From Flaccisagitta enflata (lineage: Eukaryota; Chaetognatha; Sagittoidea; Aphragmophora): a stretch of 64,000 nt of DNA. Below are positions 1 through 12,903 of the stretch, piece after piece. The stretch is from the NCBI GenBank assembly GCA_965153355.1, contig OZ231127.1, forward strand, positions 37,944,001 to 38,008,000, in the 5' to 3' direction. The notes beneath the pieces were generated by a model that did no database searches, was not told the origin of the DNA, and saw only the letters and a list, made by a program, of their open reading frames with translations. The position numbers were made by a program, and so were the translations under genes. The number at the start of each line of letters is the position of its first letter. Positions within the stretch are counted from its first letter, which is position 1.

Positions 1-218
1 TAATCGTGCCATCAAATTCAAAACTAAGACAGATTAATGAAAAACAGAGCTAGGACCCAAATACGATCCAAATGAGAGACACAACAAAAAATATGATTAT
101 GGTTGGGTTTATTATGAATGTTGGGTTTATGATGAATTGTTTGTCTTTCCATCTTTTTGAGTTTTCAGACATAGAGAGTCTTTTTTTTCTCCCTTCAAAA
201 CTTTCGCAAACTGTGAAA
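1..218. other. Unannotated left edge
   Basis: No coding or repeat structure is seen apart from a short direct duplication, TTGGGTTTATKATGAATTGT-like, around 101-140. Confidence 0.5.
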
Positions 219-222
219 CACA

Positions 223-298
<76 letters not shown>

Positions 299-318
299 AC
301 ACACACACACATACACAC
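219..318. repeat. (CA)n microsatellite
   Basis: About 50 CA units with two CATA interruptions near its right end. Can adopt Z-DNA. Confidence 0.97.
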
Positions 319-505
319 GAAACGCACGCGTGCATTATTTTCCTCCATTGTCTCATTCCCATTCCGAGGTTTTTGTGGATCCCAGTTTGGGACGATAATC
401 TCCGTTGCTCAGCACGCCATTAGGATGCTGGCGTCACCACGCCCAACTCTTGCCGGCCTTCCTATGCCCTACTTTCCCTCTAATTCTCATCATCTTTTTT
501 TTCTC

Positions 506-508
<3 letters not shown>

Positions 509-596
<88 letters not shown>
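509..596. repeat. (CT)n microsatellite
   Basis: Pure CT run of about 44 units, 38 bases before the left end of a family A element. Confidence 0.97.
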
Positions 597-600
<4 letters not shown>

Positions 601-725
601 CTTCATGGTTTCTCACTGAACTCATTTTCTTGAAACAAGGCCAACACCTATAAGTCGCGTGCAGGACAAAAATAACTGAACTGACCTGACTCCTTATTGT
701 ATCTTTTTATCGAAAATCAGACTTA

Positions 726-1200
726 AACGCAACCCAAAACAGACCCAAACCAGACTCAAACCAGACTCAAACCAGACTCAAACCAGACTCAAACCAGACT
801 CAAACCAGATTCAAACCAGAATTAAACCAGACCAAAACCAGACCTAAATCAGACATAAATTAGACATAAATCAGACATAAACCAGACATAAACCAGACAT
901 AAACCAGATTCAAGCCAAACTCAAACCAGACTCAAACCAGACTCAAACCAGACTCAAACCAAACTCAAACCATGTTCAAACCAGACTCAAACCAGACTCA
1001 AACCAGACTTAAACCAGACCAAAACCAGGCTCAAACCAGGCTCAAACCAGGCTCTAACCAGAATCAAACCAGACTCAAACCAGACTCAAACCGGACTCAA
1101 ACCAGACTCAAACCAGACTCAAACCAGAATTAAACCAGACCAAAACCAGACCAAAACCAGACCTAGATCAGACCTAAATCAAACATAAACCAGAAAAACC
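726..1200. repeat. 11-bp minisatellite ACTCAAACCAG
   Basis: About 40 head-to-tail units with point variants (ACATAAACCAG, ACCAAAACCAG), forming the left core of the long family A element. Confidence 0.95.
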
Positions 1201-1279
1201 AGCAGACTTCAACCAGCAGACTTCAACCAGCAGACTTCAACCAGCAGACTTTAATCAGCAGATTTTAACCAGCAAACTT

Positions 1280-2130
1280 TAACCAAAAATGACCAAAAAT
1301 GACCAAAAATGACCAAAATGACCAAAATGACCAAAATGACCAAAAATGACCAAAAATGACCAAAATGACCAAAAATGACCAAAAATGATCAAAAATGACC
1401 AAAAATGACCAAAAATGACCAAAAATGACCAAAAACGACCAAAAAGGATCAAAAAGGACCATAAATGACCAAAAAGGACCATAAATGACCAGAAATGGCC
1501 AAAAAGGATCAAAAATGATCAAAAATGACCAAAAATGATCAAAAATGACCAAAAATGACCAAAAATGACCAAAATGATCAAAAATGACCAAAAATGACCA
1601 AAAATGACCAAAAATGACCAAAAACAACCAAAAATGACCAAAAATGATCAAAAATGACCAAAAATGATCAAAAATGACCAAAAATGACCAAAACTGACCA
1701 AAAATAACCAAAATAAACAAAATGAACAAAATGACCAAAAATGATCAAACGGACCAAAAATGACCAAAATGACCAAAATGACCAAAATTGACCAAAAATG
1801 ACAAAAAATGACAAAAAATGATCAAAAAAGATCAAAAATTATCAAAAATGGCCAAAATTGACCAAAATGACCAAAATGACCAAAATGACCAAAAATGGCC
1901 AAAAATGACTTAGAAAGACTTAGAATGACTTAGAATGACTTAAAATAACTTAGAATGACTAAGAATGACTTAAAATGACTCATTATAACATAAAATGACA
2001 AAAATGACAAAAAATGACAAAATGACTTAAGTGACTAAAACTAATTGAAAATGACTGGAAATGACTTAAAATGATATAAAATGACTTAAAATGACGTAAA
2101 ATACCCTAAAATGACGTAAAACGACAAAAA
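1280..2130. repeat. 10-bp minisatellite AAAATGACCA and variants
   Basis: Dozens of decamers. Units of 9, 10 and 11 bases alternate, and the right part shifts to AATGACTTAG. Related decamers occur at 15900-16135, 30980-31075 and, on the other strand, 30348-30515. Confidence 0.95.
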
Positions 2131-2230
2131 AAAGCTAAGTGTTACCGACCGACCAACGGACCGACCGACCGACGGACCGACCGACGGACCGACAGAGCGG
2201 GTTATAGAGTCGCGTGCACGCGACTAAAAA

Positions 2231-3652
2231 AGGAGGAAAAAAGAAGACAGAATGGTATATCGCTAGAGCGTACCCGGTAATAAGGCATGCCCGCCTATAA
2301 GGCAGAAAATTTGCAGTCCCAGTCCTTCCCCATCCGCTCAAATGAAGCTTGGCTGTACACGGGAGCGTGCCTACAAAGGCAACATTTAGGGTATCAACAT
2401 GGGTCAAAATAGAAATGGTGTCTAAGTATAAATGAAAAAAAAAACCATGCGAATAAAAGTGACTGAGATGAGGCATACATGATATCTAAAAGCAACATTT
2501 GCATCTATCTAGCAAGGAGCCCACACTGAAGAAGATAAACTGAAAATTTCTACAAATTTCTAGAATGTTATCTGACAGGGTGCTGGTCGAAATTTTAAGT
2601 TTGCATAGAAAATGGGAAATGACGAAAACAAAGACTGTAGTTCTCTTCCTAAATTGTTATTAGGAAAGAACCATGTTTTTGAAAATGCAAAATTTTCCTG
2701 TGTTTGGCTTTCTTATAATTTCTACCTTAGTAACTTAAGTAAAGTGTAAGCAAACATTTACGAAAACCTTTTATTTTCCTGTTTTTTTTTCCATGAGAAT
2801 CGCTCATCAAAAGGCACCTTTAAGCATAATGTATAACATAGATGTACATATCCAGTGTGTCCAGTGACAATTCAACCAGTGGAAGTGTTAGTGGATGGCG
2901 CATTGGTCCACAAAAAAGTGCAAAAGTGGAGTGAAGCACCGTATTTCTCCCTGAGAGATATGCCGCCATACTTGCTTACTACTTATGTTTTGGTGCAAGG
3001 ATCAAAATGAAGTACTATCAATCATTTGAAAATATTACTTTAGTCATCCATGAATTTAGTATGACAAGGAGTATGCGGGCAAAAAAAAAAAATCGATTCG
3101 TACCAGGTGATATATCTATTTCAAAACTCGTTTGAAACTTCTCTGAAGTTTCGTGACATCAGTTGAGGCAATTTCACCATATTTATTGGATGTTGTAAAA
3201 ACATGATAGATAGCATTAAAAGTTAAACGTCAGTAAACGGCACGTCTTTCTTTTTCTTTCGTCTTTGACTGTGGAATATATTTGCTGAGGCAGTGAGAGG
3301 ACATTGGCCACTCCTCATGAATTTTTTTTTTAGCAGAGAAACATTTCTTTTCTTTTTTACAATTTCTGTCGTCCTTTGCGACGCTTTCAAGTGAACTCGA
3401 AAGTAATTTCACACCGCCAATTGTGTTTTTGACACTTGCGTTTATGGGAGAAAAGTGCGGGAAAAAAAGGACAGTTAAGCACGCGTGTATAAAGCTGAGT
3501 ATTTTCCCCCAAATGGTTTGGAGATGGGGAAAAAAATCAAAAGCTGTTCAATTATATACACCCCTGCAGTTAAGCCGATAAAAAGAGTTTCCTGAAGACG
3601 CAGAAATTGTCCGTGTTTTTCTGTAGCTGTCATGATGCAAAAGTTGCGAAAC
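2231..3652. other. Unannotated stretch
   Basis: Moderately AT-rich. No ORF with protein-like composition, no tandem array and no inverted repeat recognised. Confidence 0.5.
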
Positions 3653-3807
3653 AACAAGGCCGGATACAAGGCAAGACAGTCGCAGATGGTTGGGCAGGGG
3701 CGGTAATGCAAAAAAAGAAATTCATAGATATTTGGGACGTACCGACGTACCAACCTACCAACCGACCGACAGAGCAAGGTGTAGAGTCGCGTGTCCGTGA
3801 CTAAAAA
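3653..3807 (-). mobile_element. Family A element
   Basis: Starts AACAAGGCCGGATACAAGGC and ends AGAGTCGCGTGTCCGTGACT plus A5. It contains a CCAACCTACCAACCGACCGA-type tetranucleotide core. CAGTCGCAGA near the left end echoes the right hairpin stem. About 155 bp, non-coding. Minus strand means the hairpin end (AGTCGCG) is at the right. Confidence 0.85.
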
Positions 3808-4499
3808 GAGGTAAATAGGGGTAAACTCCAAAGCTCGACGTTTTGTATTCATGAATTTTTGACGGGGTGGCCAGAGAACATATAAAGAGGCAAACTTACT
3901 GTAAACTTTCCTGGAAGAAATCTCCCGCACGGCATGACACGTTTACCGCCGTTGGGACGCATTAATCTTTTAATATGCATTTTTATGAGTTAACATAGTG
4001 AGAAAGAAAAATTAAAAACACCATCAGACTCACAAGAAACAGCTTATCTTTAAATACGGCAATGTTGCATGGTGATGAAAAAATCAGAATAAGCATGAGA
4101 CAAGGTTTAAAGTGTATTTTAGTTAAAAAAGGCTTTTTCCCTTACATAATTAGCTAATTTCAGATTGGCGCTGTGTTTTTGATCTTGATATTTACAAAAA
4201 TTTGTCGCTAAAAATGAGAACGGAAATATCTGAGGATTCATTGAGCAAAATTTTGTTTTTTTCCTATAACTATAAAACATTATTAAAAATAATCAAAATA
4301 TCAAAACATTCATTAGGCCACTTACGACTTCCAGAAAATTGCTGGAAATAAATGTATATGTTCACATGATGTAACTTTACATAAAACCAAACGCTCAGCC
4401 CACTCCTAGCTGTCGCATAGCGTCGCAAGCCTGTCAAATGCAACGCTATCACTCAAATAGTCCGTAGATGCACAGCCTATGTGCATGCCTCTCCGTTTG

Positions 4500-4500
<1 letters not shown>
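3808..4500. other. Unannotated stretch
   Basis: AT-rich, with no supported gene or structured repeat. Confidence 0.5.
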
Positions 4501-4820
<320 letters not shown>

Positions 4821-6022
4821 ATTTGAAGTCAGTCTTGGAATAACGTTTTAATGCGACATGAACAATACGCTGATGTTTCAAAGTGAAAAAGAGCTTCCCT
4901 CCTGTTACCATCGATAAAAAAAATGGCGGTAAAATTTTCGAGGGTAGGATTTATGATAAGGAGTGTGATTTTCAATCTCGGTTTCGCCAAAAAGTCACAG
5001 TTTTAACGTCTTCCGACTAATTTTCGACGAGGAATACAAAAATCGCAGCCTCGAGGGCCTCAGAGAACGTATTAAAGATCTTTTAGGAAAGCTTACTTAC
5101 TGGTTTCTATGGGATCTGGCGCATTGATATTGATGAGGATTTGATAATGGGGTGGTAGGTACTCATTTTTTGTGGTGGTGGCATTGAATAACTGAATGGG
5201 TGGTGATGTGGAGATGATTTTGGTGGTGGTGGTGGTGGTGGTGGGATCTGATGCACTGAGCGATTGTTGCTTTTGATCTGAGAACGCTCAGTGTCTGATC
5301 AATCTTCGGATCATAAATGAATATCGTCGTTCAACCATGGACATTTACTGAGGTGAGGAAAACATAAAACATTTCCATCTCAAGTCAGAGGTCAATACTT
5401 CCGTTGCTCACGATCGCATTCCTTTTAACCATCTTTCCATTACGTGAAATTGCTCCAAATGTTTCTTTCGACATCAATGGAATCGTTATGGTCAAACGCA
5501 TATTTCGAGAAGGAAAGAGGAAGGGTTGTGGGATACCGTCACTGGCGTCACATGGGCCAAGTTCAGTCGCACTCATCATGTGCACGTATTATGAAACCTG
5601 ATAAGCCGGCCCTTTTTTTCGTTTTTTTTTTTTTGCCACCGCATGCGTGCATATCTGTTTGTTCGCGTGTGTGTGCGTGAATGTGATTCCAGCTGTGGTT
5701 CCGTCGGGCGCCGGCTTCGTTTATTCAGAGCAAGTCTGTCAGAGTCTGAAACTTGAAAACGCCGTCAAATAAACCAGGATCAGTTACACTCGTTATGATG
5801 CATGAAATATGAAACCTGTCTCGCAAATTCTTGTCGTTGACAGTTCCCGACGCTTTTCTTACCCTATGCGCGTGCAGGTAAAAGCCTCGTGTGTGATTAC
5901 ATTGTGAGGATCATTATGGCTTTAGGATTTACGATAAGTATCTCACGTCCTTCAATATGGAAAAGTATGTATGAAAAGAGGGTAAAGTGGGAAAAAGAAG
6001 AAGAGGGAGGAAATGAAAGGAA
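4821..6022. other. Unannotated stretch with a short (GGT)n tract
   Basis: (GGT)9-like run at about 5216-5244. Two segments, near 5568-5600 and 5785-5818, share TGATG/CATG-ATATGAAACCTG motifs and may be diverged duplicates. No coding sequence is supported. Confidence 0.45.
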
Positions 6023-6023
6023 A

Positions 6024-6640
6024 TAGTCGCAAAAGCGTTAGATGGTCAGCGGTACCTGTTGCCCCTATGTGAGTGTGTGGGTGTAAGGTGGTTAGAGGGG
6101 CAGCGGCCCCGAAGGGGCCGATGACCTATGCTGTTTTTATTTGAGCCTCAAGGCTGGGATTAGGGCCTGGAGGCTGGCATCGGGGCCTTGAAGCTGGGAT
6201 TTGAGCCTCGAGGCTGGGATTTGAGCCTTGAGACTAGAATTAGAGCCGTCAGACTAGGATTTGAGCCTCGAGGCTGGGATTTAAGCCTCAAGGCTTGGAT
6301 TTAAGCCTCGAGGCTGGGATTTGAGCCTCCAGGCTGGGATTTGAGACTCCAGGCTGGGATTTGAGCCTCCAGGCCGGGATTTGAGCCTCCAGGCTGGGAT
6401 TTGAGCCTCCGTGCTGGGGTTTGAGCCTCCAGGCTGGGATTTGAGCCTCCAGGCTGGGATTTGAGCCTCCAGACTGGGATTTGAGCCTCCAGGCTGGGAT
6501 TTGAGCCTCTAAGCTGGGATTTGAGCCTCAAAGCTAGGATTTGGGCCTCAAGGGGGGGGGGGTACGCTGAAGAAGAAGGAGGAGAAAATTCCCCTGTGTG
6601 AAAACATAGGTCATCGGCCCCTTTGGGGCCGCTGCCCAAA
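6024..6640 (+). mobile_element. Family B element, complete
   Basis: Left end TAGTCGCAAAAGCGTTAGAT (hairpin CGC-AAAA-GCG) then GGTCAGCGGTACCTGTTGCC. An inverted arm at 6098-6132 (CAGCGGCCCCGAAGGGGCCG then ATGACCTATGCT) has its complement at 6600-6637, which ends GCTGCCCAAAA. Between the arms are about 21 copies of a 20-bp unit, TTTGAGCCTCGAGGCTGGGA (6137-6550), itself partly palindromic (GCCTCGAGGC). Non-coding. Plus strand means the TAGTCGC end is at the left. Confidence 0.85.
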
Positions 6641-7886
6641 AGGAAGAATAAAAGAAACGAGGGCAAGGTTTGTCCGATAGGTGCACCCTCTTCAAAGCTG
6701 TTATATTGATACTTTAGGCACGAGTGTGTTTTATGCGATGAGAGGAATGAGGCAAAAGGAAATCAAGAGAAAACCCTCATAATCCCATCGAAAGAAAATA
6801 AGGCTTACCAATCTGGACAGTTGGCCACACACTCTTGTAGAGATTCGCAGACGCATCTTAAAAGAGCAAAGAGAATAAAAAAAGAAGGAAAGAGATTTGA
6901 TAGCAACGTAAAAGTAAGAAAGAAAAAGAATGAGCAAAAAAGAAAAAAAAAGCGAGACGGAAGAGGAAGTGGAGTGAAGAGGAGGTGGTGGATTTTTTTT
7001 GTCATTTATCTTTCTCATCGGCGTCGTGCTCTGAATCCGGCGACTCACCTCAAATGGGCCACGCATCACCGCCAAAATGCAAAACAACCGCCACTACCAG
7101 TATCATTCGCAATCACCACTTCCTCTGCCAGTATCATCTACTATCACCACTACCATACCACCACCAGTATCATCTACTATCACCACTACCACTCTTCCAG
7201 TACCATCTAGGCTGCATTCGAGATAATAGTCCCTTCAGGGTCGTTAAATCGGGTTACCACTGTATTCATGATTTTCAAATTTTCAGCATTTTTTTTGGAT
7301 ATGAATCCTAAAAAACTTAGTAATCCATTGTTAAATCAATCACTTCAGATAAAAAAAAATATCACAAGGCGTGATCATATTTCATAAAGCTGGCGTTTCC
7401 CGAAAGCAGCGTTTACCTGTACCTGTACCTGTACCTGTACCTCCAGAGTCACTTTGATTAGAAATTAATCCCCAACCACCCACTACCGCTTTACCACTGA
7501 GGCCGTTTTCTCTTAACTATTACTTCTGAAACGATGTCAACGACATTCTCCGATCCTCAGCTATTATCGCTGGAAAAATTGATTTTCCACCTGCACCACG
7601 ACCGCAACTTCCAACTCCTATGACGACCAACACCTCATCAACCACCATTCACCACCATCGCCCTACAACTTCCGAAACTACGCATTAGGCGTGCGTGTTA
7701 CTCCATCCCTCTCGATCAAAAGCACTCTCGCACTCTCGTCTTTGGCAATTTAGCGTCCGTTGGGCGTCGTTTTGACGTCTCACAGTTCGAGTCTCTCGTT
7801 TGCCATTCCGCGTCACCAATTCCCTTCATCCTTACAATCTCATCTCTCAACTTAAATGCTCATGCATGCACGCGTATGCGAGACTG
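6641..7886. other. Unannotated stretch with small tandem repeats
   Basis: Holds a purine-rich tract (about 6855-6985), a minisatellite of about 30 bp containing CAGTATCATCTACTATCACC (7085-7209) and five CCTGTA hexamers (7414-7443). No gene is supported. Confidence 0.55.
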
Positions 7887-8229
7887 CAGGGTGGGCATGA
7901 AAAGGTATTGGACCCCAAAAACTATCTATTACTACGAAATACTTACTTTCAATATGATAGTATCATTTGCCAAGTTTCAAGACCCTCTGACAAGGTGATG
8001 ATAGCGCTCCCATTAAATAACCAAGGGATACAATGGAAGCTTCATGAATGCACTTTTCTGTTAGGTTCTTTATTTTTTATTACAACCAAAATAGAGGAGG
8101 GAGGGGGGGGGGCAGTCCTGTAAGGATCTTGTCAGAGGGTCATGAAACTTGGCATCATTATGATATTTATGTGCAATTTGTAGAGATGAATAGGTTTCTG
8201 AGGTCTAACATATTTTCATGCCCACCCTG
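7887..8229. mobile_element. Foldback MITE with about 110-bp inverted arms
   Basis: Left arm begins CAGGGTGGGCATGAAAA; the right arm ends TTTTCATGCCCACCCTG. Homology runs inward through the CATAATGATGCCAAGTTTCA / CAAGACCCTCTGACAAG segments with mismatches. The centre is non-coding with a G-run (8098-8110). Ends starting CAGGG would suit the hAT superfamily, but I found no 8-bp target duplication. Confidence 0.75.
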
Positions 8230-8690
8230 ACGTACAGACTTCATCACCGATTCCGTCCGTTATGCACAACCTGTCGCAAATGCAAAAAACAAACATATAT
8301 ACACACATGGCCAATGGACACGGACATTCTCAACGCTTTAAAAACACCCAGTAAGCTCTTCAATCTTCTGTTCCTCATCTTTTTCCTTACCCAACCAATT
8401 CTCAAACACTCATACATGTAAAAAATTTACGCCTTTAATCTTGCACCGGTCATCAAAACACTCATTTGTAGTGTTAATATGCTTTTTTTCCTTTTGCCTT
8501 TTACCTGTTTTATCTTGCATCATCGTCCCAATATCTCGGTCTCTATGACAGGCTCTATCTCGAAGCAAATTTTGATTTTGTTTTCTATCTTTGCAAATGT
8601 TTTCTTTGTGGTCGATTTCTCAAATTCCTTGCTATATTACGACTTTTGTCCATAGCTCCTCCGTTCTTTTGCCCTACTTATTCATTTTCT
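8230..8690. other. Unannotated stretch
   Basis: Pyrimidine-biased, with no supported feature. Confidence 0.45.
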
Positions 8691-8699
8691 TCCATCTTT

Positions 8700-9200
8700 C
8701 TTTTAAACTTTCATGTCTTTCTTTCATTCTTTCATTCTTTCTTTCTTTCTTATTTTCTTTCTTTCTTTTTTTTTCCTTCTTTCTGTCTTTCTTTCTTTTT
8801 TCCAACCTTCCTTTCTTTCTTTTTTTCTTTCCTTCTTATCCTTTTTTCGCCCTTCCTTCCTCTCTTCCTCCATTCCTCTTTCCCTCCTCCCTACCTCCAT
8901 TTTTCCTACCTTCCTTATTTCCTGTCTTCCCACCTTTTTTCCTTCCTCTCAGCCTTCCCTCCTTCCTTCCTTCCTTCCCCCATCCTCCCTTCTTTCCTTC
9001 CTTCCTCCCTTCTTTCCTTCCTTCCTTACTTCCTTCCGATCAACCATCCTTCCGTCTTCCCTTCCTTCATTCTTCCCTTTGTCCGTTCTTTCCTTTTTTC
9101 CTTCATTTTTTATTCCTTCACTTCCCTCCTTCCTTCCGTTATCAGTTTCCTCCCTTTCTTTCTTCCTCCCTTCTTTCTTTCTTTTCTTTTCCATCCCAGG
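8700..9200. repeat. CTTT/CTTC polypyrimidine tract
   Basis: 500 bases of imperfect CTTT and CTTC tetranucleotides with almost no purines on this strand. The long open frames here are translations of the repeat. Confidence 0.95.
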
Positions 9201-9617
9201 CGTATCGTGATGAAGGTCGAATGGATTAGAGAAGAATAGCTGGGAAAATTCGGGTTGTTCTTCCAGTCATTTTCGTTGGGATGTCGTTAAAAACTCGCCC
9301 CATTTACTCGAAATTGGAGGCAAAGGAAAGAAGAGAAAGAAAAGGTTTCTTGTTTTAGGATGGGAAGAGAAAAAAAGAAGAGGGTTTGACAAGGTAATCG
9401 TAAAAGAAAACAATTATACGACCATGAAGAGGATAGAAAAAGAGGAGAAAATACAAGCCTGTGACCATTTGATAGACCGGCGTGCGTGGATAGACTCAAA
9501 CATCGTAAGGGCAGCTGACGATCGCGGACAACCAATGCTGCAACCCGTTCTTTTATGCGATGAACAAATCAAGGACCGTGCCTATCTCGAATAACAGCGC
9601 GAGATCGTAATGATGAG
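9201..9617. other. Unannotated stretch
   Basis: No repeat or protein-like frame is supported. Confidence 0.4.
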
Positions 9618-9874
<257 letters not shown>

Positions 9875-10018
9875 CTTCATCGTGGGTTTTGTTCTTGTTC
9901 TTGTTGTTTTTTTCTCGTCGTTTCACTCACTTAGAGTCACAGGAATTCGGGCGTTGCAAAGTAAAGGGAAAAGGTTCTAGAGAGACCCATTTTTTCCCCT
10001 CGTCTTTGACGTCATCTA

Positions 10019-10022
<4 letters not shown>

Positions 10023-10093
<71 letters not shown>

Positions 10094-10144
10094 CTCTCAT
10101 TCTCTCATTCTCTCATTCTCTCATTGTCTCTCTCTTTCTCTCTC
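10023..10144. repeat. (CT)n microsatellite
   Basis: About 34 CT units, then CTCATTCT octamers. Confidence 0.97.
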
Positions 10145-10159
10145 ATTCTCACATTTTTT

Positions 10160-10461
10160 AGTTGCGGACATGCAACTCTATGAGAGGCTTTCTCTGTCTG
10201 TCCGTCGGTCCGTCCGTCCGTCCGTCCGTCCGTCCGTCCGTCCGTCCGTCCGTCCGTCCGTCCGTCCGTCCGTCCGTCCGTCCGTCCATTCGTCCGTCCG
10301 TCCGTCCGTCCGTCCGTCTGTCAGCATGAGGCGAAAAGTGAAAAAACGAGCGTTTTAGATGCTTCTTGTGTAAACGCGTGTGTTGGGAGGGCATGGGGTA
10401 TGGATGGGGACTGCCCCTGCCCACCCGTTCGCAACGATATTGTGACCCCGCGTCACTTGTT
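10160..10461 (+). mobile_element. Family A element, GTTGC hairpin variant
   Basis: Starts with the hairpin AGTTGCGGACATGCAACT and has a long (GTCC)n core (about 10197-10320). CGTTCGCAAC near the right end echoes the left stem. It ends with a different hairpin, GTGAC-CCCGC-GTCAC, then TTGTT. The copy at 50354 shares all of these variant features. Confidence 0.85.
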
Positions 10462-12232
10462 TCTTTGTGCTTCACTCGGTTCTTTGGCCAGAGCATCCTT
10501 TTATCCTCCCCATGAGCTTGAGAGGAATACATATATGAAACTGTAGGAAAGTAGGACAGACTGAACCAAATGAGAACACGTTTGTTTCATGCCATTTTCT
10601 TCTAGTTTTTTGCATCTTTTTCATTCAATTTAAATAAAAAAATCTTTTCTCAGTATGTAAAATATATCCCCCTTGTACCTTTTTTAGAAGTGGCATGCAG
10701 AATAGACATTAATACCAGTGATTAAATCTCGATGATTCAAAGATATCGAGTAAAAATTGGATGTTTGAGGATCAAAAATTTTAAACCCCAATTTTTCCCT
10801 ACTATTACTGACTAGGTAGGGGTGATTTGACTCAGTTTTTCACCAACATCCACTCAAACTAATCACAAAGTAACATTAGTTTTTTTGCCACCATTATTCG
10901 GCCATTTTTGGAGTCTTAAATCGCTATCCTATAAAAAATGTCAGTTAACAAAGAAAACATAAAAAAAATGACAAAAAATTTTATAATTATTTTTTAAGGC
11001 ACTTCCTGTTGGAGTTAAAGGTTGAAATTTTTACCGTAGTTGAGGGGGACACTCAACTACCTACATATCAAATTTCATAACATTTGGTCAATGTTAAGTA
11101 TGGTTTTTACTGATTTTTCTAATCTTTACAGGGTAATTTCATATTTTGGGAAAAAAACATTTTAAAAACGGTGAATAACAAATCTCAATCGTGGATGAAA
11201 ATTTTGCATTTTCAAAAAAATCAGACCTTAGAAAAAGTATTTTAGGAAGGTCTGATTTTTTTCTTTTTTTCAATTTTTCACTTTCCATGCAAATTTGTTA
11301 TTCACCGTTTCGCTATTTCTTATCAATTTTCAACTATAGTCAAAAAGCTTGACAGCAGGAATTGAAGTATAAGTCCAAAATTGCCAAAAACTTCTGGAAC
11401 ATCACTAATCAACATATTTTTTCGTGCTGAACACAAATCTGACCTTCATTTATAAACAATCATTTGGCATCCCTTTCAAAAATCAGTTTTTTTGCTATTT
11501 TTTGGATAAATTACCCTTATTTTGCTATTTTTAGTGAATTATTATGTCCCGGTTGAGTTTTTCTTATGATCCCAGAGGTACTGAGTTAAAAACACTCTCA
11601 AAAAAAATTTCATGGTCCTAAATAGATCATTAAAGACAAAAAACAGGCCAAGTATAGGTTAAAATGGCCAAAAATGGCTCAAAATGGCCAAAAATCACCT
11701 TTTTTTTGTAAGTGTCATGATTATTCAGATTTTTTTCAACAAAGCATACTCAACCTAATTAGTACTTGAATGAATGTGCTTATCAAGAGCATGCCGGTGT
11801 TATAACTGACCAAAAATGGGCCAAAATGGTCAAAATCTGTATCTTTGTCTAAAAATAGCTGTAATTTTTTTATTTGATGAGATTTTGCATTAATTTTTTC
11901 TGTTAATTACCCAGTTTAACATGTACTATTAGGTGAATCATGCATTTTTAAAAAAAAAAAATGTTGGATTTTTTGCCCCTGGTGAAACGGAAGTGTCACG
12001 ATAACTTTCATCGTGTCGTAGGCTGTGCAGCAAAGGCGCAAAACAGTTGACTTTAGTTGAAATTTACCTTTGACAACTTGGTGCGCGTTTCCATTGCCAA
12101 TCTAACAAAAGTGTGACTCAAAGACGGACAGATTGATGGAAGAACAAATCGAAGGACACGACTAGGTACAGAGATGAACCTAGACATTTATGAACAGGGA
12201 CTGATCCCCACCCCACTCGTCAAATTGTTTTT
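10462..12232. other. AT-rich unannotated stretch
   Basis: Apart from the foldback at 11166-11310, only AT-rich sequence with GGCCAAAAATGG-like motifs (11650-11700, 11810-11840) that resemble the decamers of the family A arrays. No gene. Confidence 0.5.
11166..11310. mobile_element. 145-bp foldback element
   Basis: Outer arms AAACGGTGAATAACAAAT and its near-complement ending TTGTTATTCACCGTTT. An inner hairpin pairs AAATCAGACCTT with AAGGTCTGATTT. Non-coding, and large enough for a stable cruciform. Confidence 0.7.
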
Positions 12233-12382
12233 AGTCGCGGACACGCGACTCTACACCTTGCCGTGTCGGTCCGTCCGTCCGCCGTTCCGTCGGTCCGTCA
12301 CATTTCTGAATTCTGACTGATTTTCGCAGTACTGCTCCTGCTCAACCGTCCGCGACTGGATTGCCGTGTATCCGGCCTTGTT
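12233..12382 (+). mobile_element. Family A element, canonical
   Basis: AGTCGCGGACACGCGACT hairpin, TCTACACCTTGCCGTG, a GTCC core, CCGTCCGCGACTGG near the right end, and the terminal hairpin GCCG-TGTATC-CGGC then CTTGTT. 150 bp; a good type copy. Confidence 0.9.
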
Positions 12383-12900
12383 CTATTCTTCCGTCCAACC
12401 ATCCATGCTTTGTTTTTTCCACGGATCTGTCTGTCGCTGTCCATTCCTCCGTCGCGTAGGCATTGCTTGAGTGGGATATGGGTAAACGGCAAGGGATCTT
12501 TACCTGTACTTTATGCGATGATGCACAATCATCTAAGCGGAACGAAAATCTTCCGCCCTTGAAATAAACATCAACTTTACAAGAGCACTGCTTCTTCGTG
12601 AATAAAGCTACAACAACCGGATTGGTTCCATTTCAAAAGTTGTTTAAGCTATTTCAAACACGACCAATCTTGAATCCATATCTCGATTTCTTTGGGAGCA
12701 GCGCCCCTTCAAAGTTGATGTTTGCTTATAGGGTGGAGATATGTTTCCGCCCAGATAATATTGCACTTAATCCGATGTCGAATGCGAAACACATCGTCGA
12801 ACCACCGGAGTACTTGTGAATCAGAACATGAAAAATCTCAACAGATATTCCTTTGAATGGGTGCATTCGATACCAAGGTTTCAAGCATGGGATTATGGTA
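12383..12900. other. Unannotated stretch
   Basis: Nothing is supported. A 73-codon frame at 12598-12819 has no recognisable relatives. Confidence 0.4.
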
Positions 12901-12903
12901 AGG

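Larger units (their letters stand above)
634..2230. mobile_element. Family A long member with tandem-array core
   Basis: Starts AACAAGGCCAACACCTATAA followed by GTCGCGTGCA and ends AGAGTCGCGTGCACGCGACT followed by A5. The terminal AGTCGCGTGCACGCGACT (2208-2225) is a perfect palindrome, and its left half is repeated near the opposite end (653-663). Between lie an 11-bp array of ACTCAAACCAG-like units (about 726-1200), a CAGCAGACTTCAAC array (about 1196-1280), a 10-bp array of AAAATGACCA units (1280-1900), a diverged AATGACTTAG array (to about 2130), and a short CCGA/ACGG array (2143-2192). No coding capacity. The same termini bound the element at 15866-16258, so the boundaries are supported by two copies. 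Confidence 0.8.

Noticed and set aside
6137-6550. CRISPR-like regularly spaced repeats
   Set aside because: Units are contiguous with no unique spacers, and the DNA is eukaryotic; this is a minisatellite.
7887-8229. 8-bp target duplication for the CAGGG foldback
   Set aside because: Flanks CGAGACTG and ACGTACAG do not match, so no hAT assignment was made.
8591-9239. 212-, 197- and 165-residue frames
   Set aside because: Pyrimidine-tract artefacts (Ser/Phe/Pro/Leu only).
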